Below, piece by piece: positions 42,856-51,965 of a stretch of DNA of 64,000 nucleotides. The notes below the pieces were generated by a model. That model was given only the letters and a program-made list of their open reading frames with translations, was not told the DNA's origin and searched no databases. Every line of letters starts with the position of its first letter. The stretch's first letter is position 1. Source of the DNA: Oceanispirochaeta sp963676905 (GTDB lineage: Bacteria; Spirochaetota; Spirochaetia; DSM-2461); the NCBI GenBank assembly GCA_963676905.2, contig CAXXVE010000001.1, positions 868,001 through 932,000 on the forward strand. Reading direction: 5' to 3'. Position numbers and translations under genes: made by a program.

Positions 42856-44589
42856 CTAGATCAGGAATCCGGTGTCCTCCATCTCCTTAAGCATGGCGAT
42901 GACTCTGGGACGTTTGATCTTCTTAGTGGTTGTCATTTCCATGGGCTCATCGAGAATGCGTATTTTTGAAATCCTCTTGTACGAGAGGATCTCCCTGTTT
43001 ACTTCCTTCACGGCATTGATCATATCCTCTTTTATCTGTTCATCATTGGTGATGCTCAGAGAGTCATAGTGCTCTTTGCTTGGATAGATCAGGGCTTCAA
43101 TTCCCTCACCGTGGGTTTCCGCATTGGCGATGTAGCCGACAATCAGGATCTGCTCGATCTGCTGATAGAGCTGAAAGTGGTCCTCGATCTCCTCGGGGAA
43201 GACGTTCTTTCCTCCCTCTGTGACGATGAGGGACTTGGCCCGGCCCGTCAGGTAGAGGTAGTTGTCTTTATCCAGATAACCCAGGTCTCCGGTTTTCAGA
43301 TAGCCGTCTTCGGTGAAGAGCTCAGCCGTGGCCTCTTCATTTTTATAGTATCCCTTACAGCATATAGGACCTTTGAGGATGATCTCGCCGATGCCGTCGC
43401 TGTCGGGGTTGAGGATTTTCATATCTACAAGGGGGAAGACCTTTCCCACTGACTTCAGCTTGAAGGCGTGGGCCGGATTGAGGGTGGAGATCGGGGCGGT
43501 CTCGGTCATGCCGTATCCCTGAACAAAGTCCAGTCCCAGCTCCTGATAGCGCCGGAAGGTTTCAGGAGCAAGGGGGCCGCCGCCGCAGATCATGTATTTG
43601 ATAGTGTAGAGGTTTGCCTTTTTCAGAAGTATGTTGCCGAAGATCTTCTTTCCCATATTTATATTGAATACGCTCTTGATAAGGCCGCTTATCCGCATCA
43701 GAACGCCAATAAGCATATGGGTTGCTAGGCCTTTTGACCTGACCTGTTTCATCATCCCCTTAAGAATCTTGTTGTAGAGGAGGGGGATTCCCATAATCAC
43801 AGTGATGCCGCCTTTCTTCAGGTCGTTCATCATCTGGGTCACAGATAGACCTCCGGCAAAGATCAGTTCACAGCCGATGGCGAGAGCCTCCAGGAATACA
43901 GCTGTCATACAGTAGCTGTGATGAAGGGGGAGCAAGGCGTAGAGGATGTCATCGGCTACAACATTCAGGAAAGGTTTATTGGCCTGAAAGGCATCGGCAG
44001 AGAAGTTCTTGTGACTCAGCATAACACCCTTTTCATTGCCCGTTGTACCCGAGGTAAAGAGTATGGCTGCCAGGTCTTCCTCTCCGGGGCCCGGGGGGAG
44101 TTCGGAGTCGGTTTCCGGAAGATCCAGAATATAGTTGTCCTTTGCAGGAGCCAGGGAAATCTTCTCTTTTACAGAGCCTCCCACCTCGTCATATCGCTCC
44201 TTGTCCACAAAGAGAATATCAGCTTCAACAAAATCAAGAATCCGTTCAATCGTGGCCTTTTCCATCTGGTAATCAAGAGGAACTATCACGGCTCCTATCT
44301 CAACCGCCGAGAGGTACGCCAGAGCCCAGTTGGGGGAGTTCTTGCCTGTCAGAGCTATGCGGTCGCCCTTTTTGATTCCCCTGCTAACAAGATAGGCGGC
44401 TGTCTTTCTTATGATCGCCCGGGCTCCACTGAATGTATAACTCACCTCCATGGGAGAGAAGGAGCGGAAACAAACCTTATCGGGAAATCTGTGATGTGAT
44501 ATTTTAAACATCTCCGGGATTGTCGGCCACTCTCCCTGAAAATGCGTTCCTCTATATTGATCCAGCCAGGACCATCCTTTTTCTTCCAT
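42856..44589 (-). CDS. AMP-dependent acyl-CoA synthetase (long-chain fatty acid type)
   Basis: A 577-residue adenylate-forming enzyme that makes acyl-AMP and then acyl-CoA. It has the P-loop AILFTSGTTGNEKGVMLSHKN near residue 180, the A5-like region VQGYGMTETAP near 365, YLKTGDLGYLDKDNYLYLTGR, and a C-terminal lysine region (TTTKKIKRP). The length fits long-chain acyl-CoA synthetases. The substrate chain length is inferred. It shares a terminator region with plsC and is divergent from the Hsp70-like gene. Confidence 0.92.
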   Translation of the reverse strand: MEEKGWSWLDQYRGTHFQGEWPTIPEMFKISHHRFPDKVCFRSFSPMEVSYTFSGARAIIRKTAAYLVSRGIKKGDRIALTGKNSPNWALAYLSAVEIGAVIVPLDYQMEKATIERILDFVEADILFVDKERYDEVGGSVKEKISLAPAKDNYILDLPETDSELPPGPGEEDLAAILFTSGTTGNEKGVMLSHKNFSADAFQANKPFLNVVADDILYALLPLHHSYCMTAVFLEALAIGCELIFAGGLSVTQMMNDLKKGGITVIMGIPLLYNKILKGMMKQVRSKGLATHMLIGVLMRISGLIKSVFNINMGKKIFGNILLKKANLYTIKYMICGGGPLAPETFRRYQELGLDFVQGYGMTETAPISTLNPAHAFKLKSVGKVFPLVDMKILNPDSDGIGEIILKGPICCKGYYKNEEATAELFTEDGYLKTGDLGYLDKDNYLYLTGRAKSLIVTEGGKNVFPEEIEDHFQLYQQIEQILIVGYIANAETHGEGIEALIYPSKEHYDSLSITNDEQIKEDMINAVKEVNREILSYKRISKIRILDEPMEMTTTKKIKRPRVIAMLKEMEDTGFLI

Positions 44590-44726
44590 AGAAAACTCCT
44601 GTATCAGTTTTAAAAAAAATGTTGGCTATTGAAATAGTATAATCTCCGATTCCTTTTTGTATATAAAAATCAGGTGGAAACTGTAAGGACATTGCCCCTT
44701 TTTGCGCTTTCTGGTATCTCTGAACT

Positions 44727-46115
44727 ATGAAAAAGATCGGTGCCGGACTGGATTTCGGCAATTCAAATACAACACTTGCTCTCTATGATGGAGAGAATAT
44801 CGAATATCTGCAGATTGATACAGCTCTTGAGAAGGGCTTTGTGATGCCTTCGGCCCTCTATCTGGACAGGACAAGGGACTTTGTTACAGGAAGCAAAGCT
44901 CTGCTCCGTTATCTTGAGGACAATACAAACAGAAAGATCCGTCTCTCGGAAGTTGAAGTCGGGACCATAGAGGTTCACATGGGAGAGATGGACAGGGATT
45001 ACTTTATTGAAAGGGACCGCAGTTTTACAGCCCGTCTCCATGCCCGTGTGGACAAGGATCAGCCGGGAAGACTCTTCAGAGGACTCAAGATGTATCTGGG
45101 AGAGAGCAAAGACAAGCGGTTCAAGGTCTTTCACAAATCATTTCGTCTGGAGGCTCTGCTGAATATGCTGCTTCGTCCCCTGAGGGAGAAGTGGGAGGCA
45201 GAGGGTCTGGAGCTGGAATCTATTCATATCGGGCGGCCCGTCAGGTATCAGGGAAGTTCCGATCAGAAGAGCTCTCATGCCGTTAAGAGAATGACACATG
45301 CCCTGGACCTTGCCGGATTTCCTTCTCCGGAGTTTCTGGAAGAGCCTGTGGCCGCGGCCTGGAGTTATCTCGATGATCACCGGCTGAAGAAAGATCAGAC
45401 CATGCTTGTCTTTGACTTCGGCGGAGGCACTCTGGACCTGGCATTGCTGAAGAACGAGGGGACTGAAGGGTTCAAGGTTCTCGGCTGTGACGGCATGACC
45501 GATGCGGGAGACTGGATCGATCGTGAGATCTATAAAAAATTGATTTTTCCGGAGCTTGGTGCCGGAGAGGAGATTCCCTATAGAAGGGATGACGGAACAA
45601 TGTCATCCTATCCCTTTCCCTTTGCCGAGTATGAGGAAATGCTGCTTAACTGGCAGAGTACACACCTTTTAAACCAGGCAAAGTATCTTGAAGTTCTGGG
45701 AAGGGCCCTCCTCTGCGAGGGGGAAGCGGGTATAAAAGCGGACCGTCTCAACAGGCTGATCCGCTGCAATGGAAGCTTTACAGTTCTGAAACTGATTGAG
45801 CAGGCCAAGAAGGAACTCAGCGAGAAGGAAGAGACACGGCTTGTCTATCCGGAGATAAATCTGGATATTCTGCTGACGCGGCAGGACCTGAAACAGGTTC
45901 TTGAGCCCTTTCTCACAGGGATTCCCCTGCTTATAGAGAGACTCCTTGAAAATCATGGTATTGAGAAGGTGGACAGGGTCGTGTCGACGGGAGGTTCCTC
46001 TCTGATCCCCGACATAAGAAAAATCCTTGAAGAACGGTTTCCCGGAGCGGTGGAGGAGTGGGACCCCTTCAGAAGCATTGCTGCCGGCCTGGCCATGGCT
46101 GATTACAACTCCTGA
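44727..46115 (+). CDS. Hsp70-family (YegD/DnaK-like) ATPase
   Basis: A 462-residue protein containing the actin/Hsp70 ATPase fold. Phosphate 1 is GAGLDFGNSNTTLALYD, phosphate 2 is LVFDFGGGTLDLALL, the connect region is FLEEPVAAAWSYLDDH, and the adenosine motif is VVSTGGSSLIPDIRKILEERF. It stops after the ATPase domain and lacks the substrate-binding beta domain of DnaK, as in YegD. The client is unknown. Confidence 0.9.
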   Translation: MKKIGAGLDFGNSNTTLALYDGENIEYLQIDTALEKGFVMPSALYLDRTRDFVTGSKALLRYLEDNTNRKIRLSEVEVGTIEVHMGEMDRDYFIERDRSFTARLHARVDKDQPGRLFRGLKMYLGESKDKRFKVFHKSFRLEALLNMLLRPLREKWEAEGLELESIHIGRPVRYQGSSDQKSSHAVKRMTHALDLAGFPSPEFLEEPVAAAWSYLDDHRLKKDQTMLVFDFGGGTLDLALLKNEGTEGFKVLGCDGMTDAGDWIDREIYKKLIFPELGAGEEIPYRRDDGTMSSYPFPFAEYEEMLLNWQSTHLLNQAKYLEVLGRALLCEGEAGIKADRLNRLIRCNGSFTVLKLIEQAKKELSEKEETRLVYPEINLDILLTRQDLKQVLEPFLTGIPLLIERLLENHGIEKVDRVVSTGGSSLIPDIRKILEERFPGAVEEWDPFRSIAAGLAMADYNS

Positions 46116-46137
46116 CAGAAGGCTGATTCGGGCTGTT

Positions 46138-47058
46138 TTACTTCTTCCGGAGGAGGAAGCTGTCTTCCGCGGGATAGATGTCAGCCTCCTTGAGTTCCTT
46201 CACAAATCTGAGTCCGTCGGTGTAGTAGCCGGCAGTTGCCTTTATGCCGGGGGCTTTTTTCTCCCAGTAGGAGTTGAAGGCTGTCATGCTCAGCTCCCTG
46301 GCGTACTTGGCAAACATTGAAGCAAGGGCTGTTTCAAAATTAAGGGCATCCGCCTTTATCTGAAAATCAATCCGGCAGTCGTCTACTGTATACCGGGAGA
46401 GGTCCTTCAGTTCCTGCTGAGCCGCCAGTCTGTGCCCGGGAAAGAGGTTTATAAGCCAGTCCCCGTAGTACCGCCGTCCCCCCTGGCGGTCGACAATAAC
46501 TGTGTCGCTTTCATGTACAGCCCTTTCAACAAGGGGCGTCAGTATTTCCTGGCAGACAGTCGCCTTGTTCCTCAGCTTTTTCAGAAGACAGTTGAATTCA
46601 TCTGCGCTTTGGACGGTCAGAATTATCTCAGACAGAGCAAGTCCCGCTTCACCCATCTCTTTCTGCAGCGTTTCAGTGTAGGTTCCGATTTCAGATGACT
46701 CTCCTTCCAGGGGAAGGGTCATCTCCTTCAGTTCCTTCGACCAGAATGGTCCGGAATCCTCTTTCCACCCGGTATAGGCGCTTAGAAATGTATATGCACT
46801 TTCAGGAACAGGCTGTCGACGGGCCGCAGAGTGAAAGGAAAGAACCGTTTTTTCAAGCTCCCCGATTTTCCCCGGGGAGAAGATCTTTTTACTGTCTCCA
46901 ACGGCAAGATGGTTCTCTGAAGGTTCTGAACTGAGAACAGCAGGGCAGAGGGTGAAGGGATCATTATTGCTGCCTGTATACTCAATTCTGACAGAAGCCG
47001 CACAGTAGGGACCCAGAATAGGGCCGAGGCCGGCCTCATCTATTCCGGAAATTCTCAA
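46138..47058 (-). CDS. Divergent RNase HII-like protein
   Basis: A 306-residue protein with the RNase HII layout. IDEAGLGPILGPYCAASV at the N-terminus carries the Asp-Glu pair, VGDSKKIFS is the DSKKLS equivalent, VIVDRQGGRRYYGDW supplies a further Asp, and KADALNFETALASMFAKYAR matches the KADA...ASxxAKxxRD block. It departs from the usual GRG motif by having Leu where a basic residue contacts the RNA-DNA junction, and the middle is about 100 residues longer than in normal RNase HII. Its stop-proximal start overlaps the next gene by 4 bp. It may be a specialised or inactive paralogue. Confidence 0.72.
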   Translation of the reverse strand: MRISGIDEAGLGPILGPYCAASVRIEYTGSNNDPFTLCPAVLSSEPSENHLAVGDSKKIFSPGKIGELEKTVLSFHSAARRQPVPESAYTFLSAYTGWKEDSGPFWSKELKEMTLPLEGESSEIGTYTETLQKEMGEAGLALSEIILTVQSADEFNCLLKKLRNKATVCQEILTPLVERAVHESDTVIVDRQGGRRYYGDWLINLFPGHRLAAQQELKDLSRYTVDDCRIDFQIKADALNFETALASMFAKYARELSMTAFNSYWEKKAPGIKATAGYYTDGLRFVKELKEADIYPAEDSFLLRKK

Positions 47059-48728
47059 AACTTGAATATCCTTGATCCAAAGGCCGGAAGAATCAGTTCC
47101 AGTTCCCCGGTTTTCATGCCTGTTCTTCCTTCCTGAATAGAAGATTCACCGCCTCTGTTGTAAAATTCAATTTTAAGGCTTTCCATATTCAGGTTCAGAG
47201 TCTGTTTTCCCGGGAGAAGATTGAAGGCTCCAAGGTATCCCTTGCTGTTGAAGAGGACAAGGGCATCCTTCCTGCCGGGGCATCTGCGCTGCTGAAGTTC
47301 TCCGCTGCTGAATTTTTTGAAAGAGGAAATGACCTGTTTCAACTCCTCTTTCTGTTCTGCCGTGAGAGAGGCCAGTTTGCGGTCCAGGGTCAGTATTCCC
47401 CCGCTGAGCAGGATCAACTGTCTGTAGGACTCTTCGGACTGCAGGCAGCTGCAGCCTTCGGCGCTGCCAAGAGGATAACAGCCGCTGTTCAGTATCCAGG
47501 GGTAGTTGGAGAGTGAACGGATTTCAAGGAGACGGAACATTCTTCTGGCCAGCTGTTTTACAGGTCTCCTTGACCCGGAAAACTCAAGGGACGGGGTGAT
47601 CATATTGAGGAGTTTCTTCTCCGTAATCAGGGGAAGATCTTCTGCGGATAGAAAACAGTTCTGACCGACAATGCCGCGTATAAAATGAAGTGCCTGAAAC
47701 AGGAGCGCCCCTCCCTCTATCCGGTTATCGTTTCTGTAGCCTGCAACAAGAAGCTCCTTCATTCCAAGAAGGTGAAATGACCGGAATCCCCACTGTTTAA
47801 TAAAGAGGTTCAGGGTCTGTTCAATAAAACTTTTAACCTCGTCCCGTGTGAAATCAAGGATGTACACCTTTCTCTGCCTTGAGAGGGTTACTGTAAGGGG
47901 ACCTTCTCTGAAATCTTTAACAAGCCATTCGGGATGAAGCCTGGCCAGGTCTGAGTTTATCTCAGCGTAGAAGGGCTCAAAGGAGAGGGCCGGAACCATG
48001 CCGTTATGTTCAACCCTTCTGTTGATAAAGCCGATCTTTCCACGGTAGTCGGTATGAAGAGACTCCCAGTCTCCGGCTTTGATATGAATCCCTTCGATTC
48101 TTACTATATTGAAGAACAGCCTCTCCTGTTCCATCCAGCTGAGATTGTCTTCCAGATCTTTCAGGCGTATTCCCCGGGATGATTCGGAAGGGGTTATCCA
48201 GAGGGTTTCCGGCTTGCCGGGAGTTGATCTCTCGGTTTTACCGGGACCCGGCTGAAGACCCGAGGCTCCGGGATAAATCTTAACAGGGTCCAGTGAAATG
48301 GACGTTGACTCCGGCAGAAAGCAGTTGAACTCCCAGCGGATTATCAGGGATTTACCCTTTTGAATAAACTGTATGTACTGATTTATCTTTTTGTTGCGTT
48401 TGAATTTTATTACAGAGGACCCGTTTGAAAAACTGACACCCGGGCTGCCAGGAAAAGTACCGTTAATCTGTAGATTTCTCCGGCTGTGGGGACCGGCAAA
48501 GATCCTCATCTCAATAGTTCTGATATAGAGCTCTTCTGAAGAGCTGAAGGAACCGGAGAAGATATCACCGGAAGAGGACATCTCCAGGGTTCCGACGGTC
48601 ATATCATAGCGGGTGCTCTGTCCCGATCCGGGCCAGCGTCCTTTGGTTCTTTGAGTCTTCTTCCCTTCGGAACCGTAAGTCATTTTGAGGTGTATCTGTC
48701 CTCTGTCCAGTTTTAGAGCTGATACCAC
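47055..48728 (-). CDS. GH36/melibiase-like TIM-barrel protein, catalytic nucleophile apparently lost
   Basis: A 557-residue protein without a signal peptide. The N-terminal 200 residues look like a beta-sandwich. The barrel region resembles alpha-galactosidases: IKAGDWESLHTDYRGKIGF, PALSFEPFYAEINSDL and HPEWLVKD, and VYILDFTRDEVKSFIEQTL. Where the family has a KxD nucleophile after the next strand, this protein reads GFRSFHLLGMKE, with no Asp. The C-terminal about 100 residues form a small beta domain. It is probably sugar-binding or non-catalytic. It overlaps the RNase HII-like gene by 4 bp and follows the C_GCAxxG gene by 3 bp, forming one operon. Confidence 0.65.
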   Translation of the reverse strand: MVSALKLDRGQIHLKMTYGSEGKKTQRTKGRWPGSGQSTRYDMTVGTLEMSSSGDIFSGSFSSSEELYIRTIEMRIFAGPHSRRNLQINGTFPGSPGVSFSNGSSVIKFKRNKKINQYIQFIQKGKSLIIRWEFNCFLPESTSISLDPVKIYPGASGLQPGPGKTERSTPGKPETLWITPSESSRGIRLKDLEDNLSWMEQERLFFNIVRIEGIHIKAGDWESLHTDYRGKIGFINRRVEHNGMVPALSFEPFYAEINSDLARLHPEWLVKDFREGPLTVTLSRQRKVYILDFTRDEVKSFIEQTLNLFIKQWGFRSFHLLGMKELLVAGYRNDNRIEGGALLFQALHFIRGIVGQNCFLSAEDLPLITEKKLLNMITPSLEFSGSRRPVKQLARRMFRLLEIRSLSNYPWILNSGCYPLGSAEGCSCLQSEESYRQLILLSGGILTLDRKLASLTAEQKEELKQVISSFKKFSSGELQQRRCPGRKDALVLFNSKGYLGAFNLLPGKQTLNLNMESLKIEFYNRGGESSIQEGRTGMKTGELELILPAFGSRIFKF

Positions 48729-48731
48729 AGT

Positions 48732-49148
48732 CTAGTCTCCTTGAGGCAAGCCTTCCCGCTCAATAATGGAGTCAAGAACTCCTGCTGCAGCGATAATGAC
48801 GGGTCTGCATTTTTCCTCTTCGGTCCTGTATTTATCTCTAAGCGGACCGCAGAGCTCACTTCCCATCAGAATTTTATAGTTATCAATGAGTTCACACACA
48901 AGATCGGCGATGCGGGATGATTCATGGGCTCTGTCTTTGACATACAGGGTACTGAGCACCATTGCAGAAGCCGAAAGGGCTCCGCAGATACTTCTGATGT
49001 AGAGTCCACCGGAAAATCCGGCAGCCATGCGTAAAGCATTTTTATCCAGACCCAGGTTCAGGACAGCATCGGCAGCATAAAGGATCGTTTCGGAACAGCT
49101 GAGATCTTCCTGAATGCCAAAACCCGCTTCTATAAAATCCTTGATCAT
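48732..49148 (-). CDS. C_GCAxxG_C_C family redox-active protein
   Basis: A 138-residue protein of the family named for its conserved cysteines. LSCSETILYAADAVL carries the first Cys, GGLYIRSICGALSASAMVL the C-G-A-x-x-A centre, and GSELCGPLRDKY plus EEKCRPVIIAAAGVLDSII the last two. Members are thought to be redox-active or cofactor-binding; the exact role is not known. It is the first gene of a minus-strand operon with the GH36-like and RNase HII-like genes. Confidence 0.82.
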   Translation of the reverse strand: MIKDFIEAGFGIQEDLSCSETILYAADAVLNLGLDKNALRMAAGFSGGLYIRSICGALSASAMVLSTLYVKDRAHESSRIADLVCELIDNYKILMGSELCGPLRDKYRTEEEKCRPVIIAAAGVLDSIIEREGLPQGD

Positions 49149-49244
49149 TCTTCAATCCTAATTTTAGTTGATAACGGAAATAAATACGATTTAAAATATT
49201 TTTTTTCCACTCTCCAGGCTTATCCGTTACTATCTATATACAAC

Positions 49245-50042
49245 ATGAAGATTGATTCGTCTGCCCCCAAAGAAAAACTTTCATCTCTTATTGACGGGGC
49301 TCCCGTTAGAAGAGGGGGGCTCCTGTCCGGAAAAACAGGTGCCGCCGGAATACCCGAACTGAAGCTGCAGGAACAGCTGCAGAAAAGCATCGACAGTCTT
49401 CTTGGAATCAGGTTTCCCGGGAGTGCCAGGCATCTTCAGAGCCTTATCAGAGAGCTTGTTGTCCTTACAGGAAGGCTTCCGGCAGGGGCACAGGGCGGCC
49501 CCGAGGATACTCAGGAACGCCGGCTGCTTCTGAATATTCTTAAAGCTGTATTACAGAAGGATGAAGATATTCCCGGAAAAGCTGTAAAGGATTTGAGGGT
49601 TCTGGAAAAGTATCTGGAGCAGAAGAACAGTGATCAGTCCATTCTTCTCTATCCCCCCGACGGGGAGAGCGGACAACCGGAAATCAGAATAGAAGAGCAG
49701 AAACCCGAGAATTCCGACGGTGGATGGGAGGAGAGTTCCCTGCGAATGACCTTTGAATGCAGCTCTCTGGGCCGGATAACAGTGACCCTGGGGAGTCTTG
49801 AAAAACCTTCGGGGAATCATTCCCGTGATATACACCGGAGCAAAACATACTGCCGTATTGCCCCAAAGGAAAAAAAATCCCTGAATCTGATTAAAAAGAA
49901 CAGGGGGATTTTGAAGAAGAGGCTGCAGGAGCGGGGGCTCCTGCCGGATCAGCTGAAGATCTCTCTGGAGGGAAGCGGCAGGAATGAGTCCGGCCCTGAA
50001 GGCGAAAAAAACGGGGACGAAGGGGTCGAGCTGTGGGGGTAA
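49245..50042 (+). CDS. FliK-like hook-length/needle-length control domain protein
   Basis: A 265-residue protein, Pro/Gly/Glu-rich and poorly conserved in the middle. Residues about 165-250 resemble the C-terminal FliK domain: LRMTFECSSLGRITVTLGSL, then ILKKRLQERGLLPDQLKISL, matching the L-G-x-v-x-V-x-L ... L-x-x-x-G pattern. The stop overlaps the FlhB-C-like gene by 10 bp. The same pairing (a FliK-like gene followed by a free-standing FlhB C-domain) occurs in other bacteria, as in Bacillus ylqG-ylqH. The assignment rests on this context as much as on sequence. Confidence 0.55.
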   Translation: MKIDSSAPKEKLSSLIDGAPVRRGGLLSGKTGAAGIPELKLQEQLQKSIDSLLGIRFPGSARHLQSLIRELVVLTGRLPAGAQGGPEDTQERRLLLNILKAVLQKDEDIPGKAVKDLRVLEKYLEQKNSDQSILLYPPDGESGQPEIRIEEQKPENSDGGWEESSLRMTFECSSLGRITVTLGSLEKPSGNHSRDIHRSKTYCRIAPKEKKSLNLIKKNRGILKKRLQERGLLPDQLKISLEGSGRNESGPEGEKNGDEGVELWG

Positions 50043-50329
50043 GAAAATCACTTGCCCTGAAGTGGGACCGTGAAAAGGACAGTGCACCCAGGATGATCGC
50101 TGCAGGAAAGGGGCCTCTCGCCGAAAGAATAATCACCCTGGCCCGTGCCGCAGGAGTTCCTGTTGAGGAAAATACAGCTCTCACAGAAGCATTGGTAGAC
50201 ACTCCGCCGGGCCGTGAGATTCCACCGGAGCTCTATGAGCTTGCAGCGGAACTTTACCTCTTTATAATGGATCTCGACAGTCTTCTTACTGAAGAGCTGC
50301 CCTCCGGGAATAATACTCCAAAGGGATGA
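50033..50329 (+). CDS. Free-standing FlhB C-terminal domain (FlhX/YlqH-like)
   Basis: A 98-residue protein equivalent to the cytoplasmic C-domain of the flagellar export switch FlhB, without its membrane part. Visible hallmarks are SLALKWDREKDSAPRMIAAG (strand alpha-1), then GPLAERIITLARAAGVPVEE and NTALTEALVDTPPGREIPPE (the substrate-switch helix). The NPTH autocleavage motif is absent because the protein begins after it. Homologues can partly replace FlhB's C-domain. It overlaps the FliK-like gene by 10 bp, so the two are translationally coupled. Confidence 0.85.
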   Translation: MGVRKSLALKWDREKDSAPRMIAAGKGPLAERIITLARAAGVPVEENTALTEALVDTPPGREIPPELYELAAELYLFIMDLDSLLTEELPSGNNTPKG

Positions 50330-50365
50330 AGAAAATGAGGAAGGACATTCCGGTGAGGGGGCACT

Positions 50366-51163
50366 CTATTTGACTTCAGCTGTTCTGAGCATTTTTGCAA
50401 GAATCCCGGGGAAGTTCCTGCTCAGGAAAAGAGCCAGCCTGACTTTAGGGGCTATCCCCATATAGATTTCCAGCTTGTTTTTCTCGATACCTTTCATGAT
50501 AATTTCAGCCGCCTCTTCAGCGGAAATCCCCGAGTCCTGATTTGGATCCATGGCTCCGTGTTTTCCGCCGCTGCCGTTCATGGCGTTGATGGATATATTG
50601 GTTCTTACAAAACCCGGGACAATGAAGTTCACTTGAATTCCCTTGTCGTAGACCTCTGCCCGCAGACCGTCGTAAAAACCCTGAAGGGCCATCTTGGAGG
50701 CGCTGTATGTGGAGCGGAGAGGGGTTGAGAATTTCCCTGCCACCGAGCTTACAGGAGCTATGATTCCACTGCCCCGGCTGATCATGCCGGGGAGGACCTC
50801 TCTTGTCAGACCCGCTGAGCCGAGGTAGTTGATATCAATGATTTTTTTCATCACAGAGAATTCAGTCTCTGCGGCAAGGCTTCTCTGGCTGATGCCGGCA
50901 TTGTTGATAAGGGCATCAATCCGGCCCCATCTCTTCTCCGCTTCTTCCGCTGCGGGAGCAAGACGGTTGTGGTCCGCCAGATCCAAAGGGATAATAAGCC
51001 AGCGGTCTTTATCTTCCCAGGAGCCGCAGATCTCTTCAAGTTTATCCACAGACCGGGCTGAAAGGATGACCCGGGCTCCCGATGCATACATTTTTTGGGC
51101 CAGAGCCTCTCCGATTCCCGATGAAGCGCCGGTTATCCAGCACACTTTATTATTCCAGAACAT
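50366..51163 (-). CDS. Short-chain dehydrogenase/reductase
   Basis: A 265-residue NAD(P)-dependent oxidoreductase. WITGASSGIGEALAQKM is the nucleotide-binding TGxxxGIG motif, LINNAGIS the NNAG motif, SSVAGKFSTPLRSTYSASK the active-site Ser and YxxxK, and NFIVPGFVRT the PG motif. An SxR segment (SARSVDK) near residue 35 favours NADP. The substrate is unknown. Divergent from rex. Confidence 0.9.
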   Translation of the reverse strand: MFWNNKVCWITGASSGIGEALAQKMYASGARVILSARSVDKLEEICGSWEDKDRWLIIPLDLADHNRLAPAAEEAEKRWGRIDALINNAGISQRSLAAETEFSVMKKIIDINYLGSAGLTREVLPGMISRGSGIIAPVSSVAGKFSTPLRSTYSASKMALQGFYDGLRAEVYDKGIQVNFIVPGFVRTNISINAMNGSGGKHGAMDPNQDSGISAEEAAEIIMKGIEKNKLEIYMGIAPKVRLALFLSRNFPGILAKMLRTAEVK

Positions 51164-51273
51164 GCTTCGGATTCTACCATGGCGGGCTGAGAGAGAGCAA
51201 TAAAGATAAAAATTTATTGAAATATCTGAAAAGTTCAGTTGGCAACTCAGAGTCTCTGACTTATAATGTGCCT

Positions 51274-51963
51274 ATGAAGCTCAATTCCTATATCAACATA
51301 CCTCTCCCGACACTTAAGCGCTTTCCCGTGTACCTTGCTCTGTTGAAAGAGTGCAGTGAGCAGGGCGAAGAGTGGATCTCGGCAAGCTATATTGCCGGAA
51401 GACTGAACCTCAAGTCCATACAGGTCCGCAAAGACCTGAGTTGTACAGGAGTTGTCGGAAAGCCCAAGAAGGGTTTTCTTATTACCGAGGCGATTGATGC
51501 CATCTCCTTCTACCTGGGGGAGGGGAACCTCTCGGATGTTCTGCTTGTTGGTGTTGGAAATCTGGGCAAGGCCCTGATGGCCGACAAGAGGCTGACAAGG
51601 CATGGTTTTGAAATTGTGGCTGCCTTTGATGTGGATGAAAATATAATCGGAACGAAGATCGCCGGCCACATGGTCTACCCCATGGATAAGCTTTCCGACC
51701 TTGTAAAGAGAATGGGCATAAAGATTGCCATTCTGACTGTTCCCGAGAAGGAAGCCCAGCCCATTGCCGATAAACTAGTGGAATCGGGGATTCAGGGTAT
51801 ATGGAACTTTTCGTCTCTGTTCCTTGATGTTGACTGTTCTGTAACGGTTATTAATGAAGATCTGGGCGCCCGCCTTGCTCTGCTCGCCGGACGGGTCACC
51901 CATGGAGTGGGCTGCGATGATAAATCAGCCACAAAACTGGGAAGCCTCTCCTTCGGAAACTGA
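51274..51963 (+). CDS. rex: Redox-sensing transcriptional repressor Rex
   Basis: A 229-residue repressor that senses the NADH/NAD ratio. The N-terminal winged helix includes FPVYLALLKECSEQGEEWIS and IQVRKDLSCTGVVGKPKKG; the Rossmann domain begins DVLLVGVGNLGKALM and continues to IAILTVPEKEAQ and GIWNFSS. Rex represses fermentative and respiratory genes when NADH is low. I chose the ATG at 51274, where the family conservation starts; the frame is open to 51082. Upstream, a partial palindrome around TTGAAATATCTGAA (about 51216-51231) could be a Rex operator. Confidence 0.9.
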   Translation: MKLNSYINIPLPTLKRFPVYLALLKECSEQGEEWISASYIAGRLNLKSIQVRKDLSCTGVVGKPKKGFLITEAIDAISFYLGEGNLSDVLLVGVGNLGKALMADKRLTRHGFEIVAAFDVDENIIGTKIAGHMVYPMDKLSDLVKRMGIKIAILTVPEKEAQPIADKLVESGIQGIWNFSSLFLDVDCSVTVINEDLGARLALLAGRVTHGVGCDDKSATKLGSLSFGN

Positions 51964-51965
51964 TC

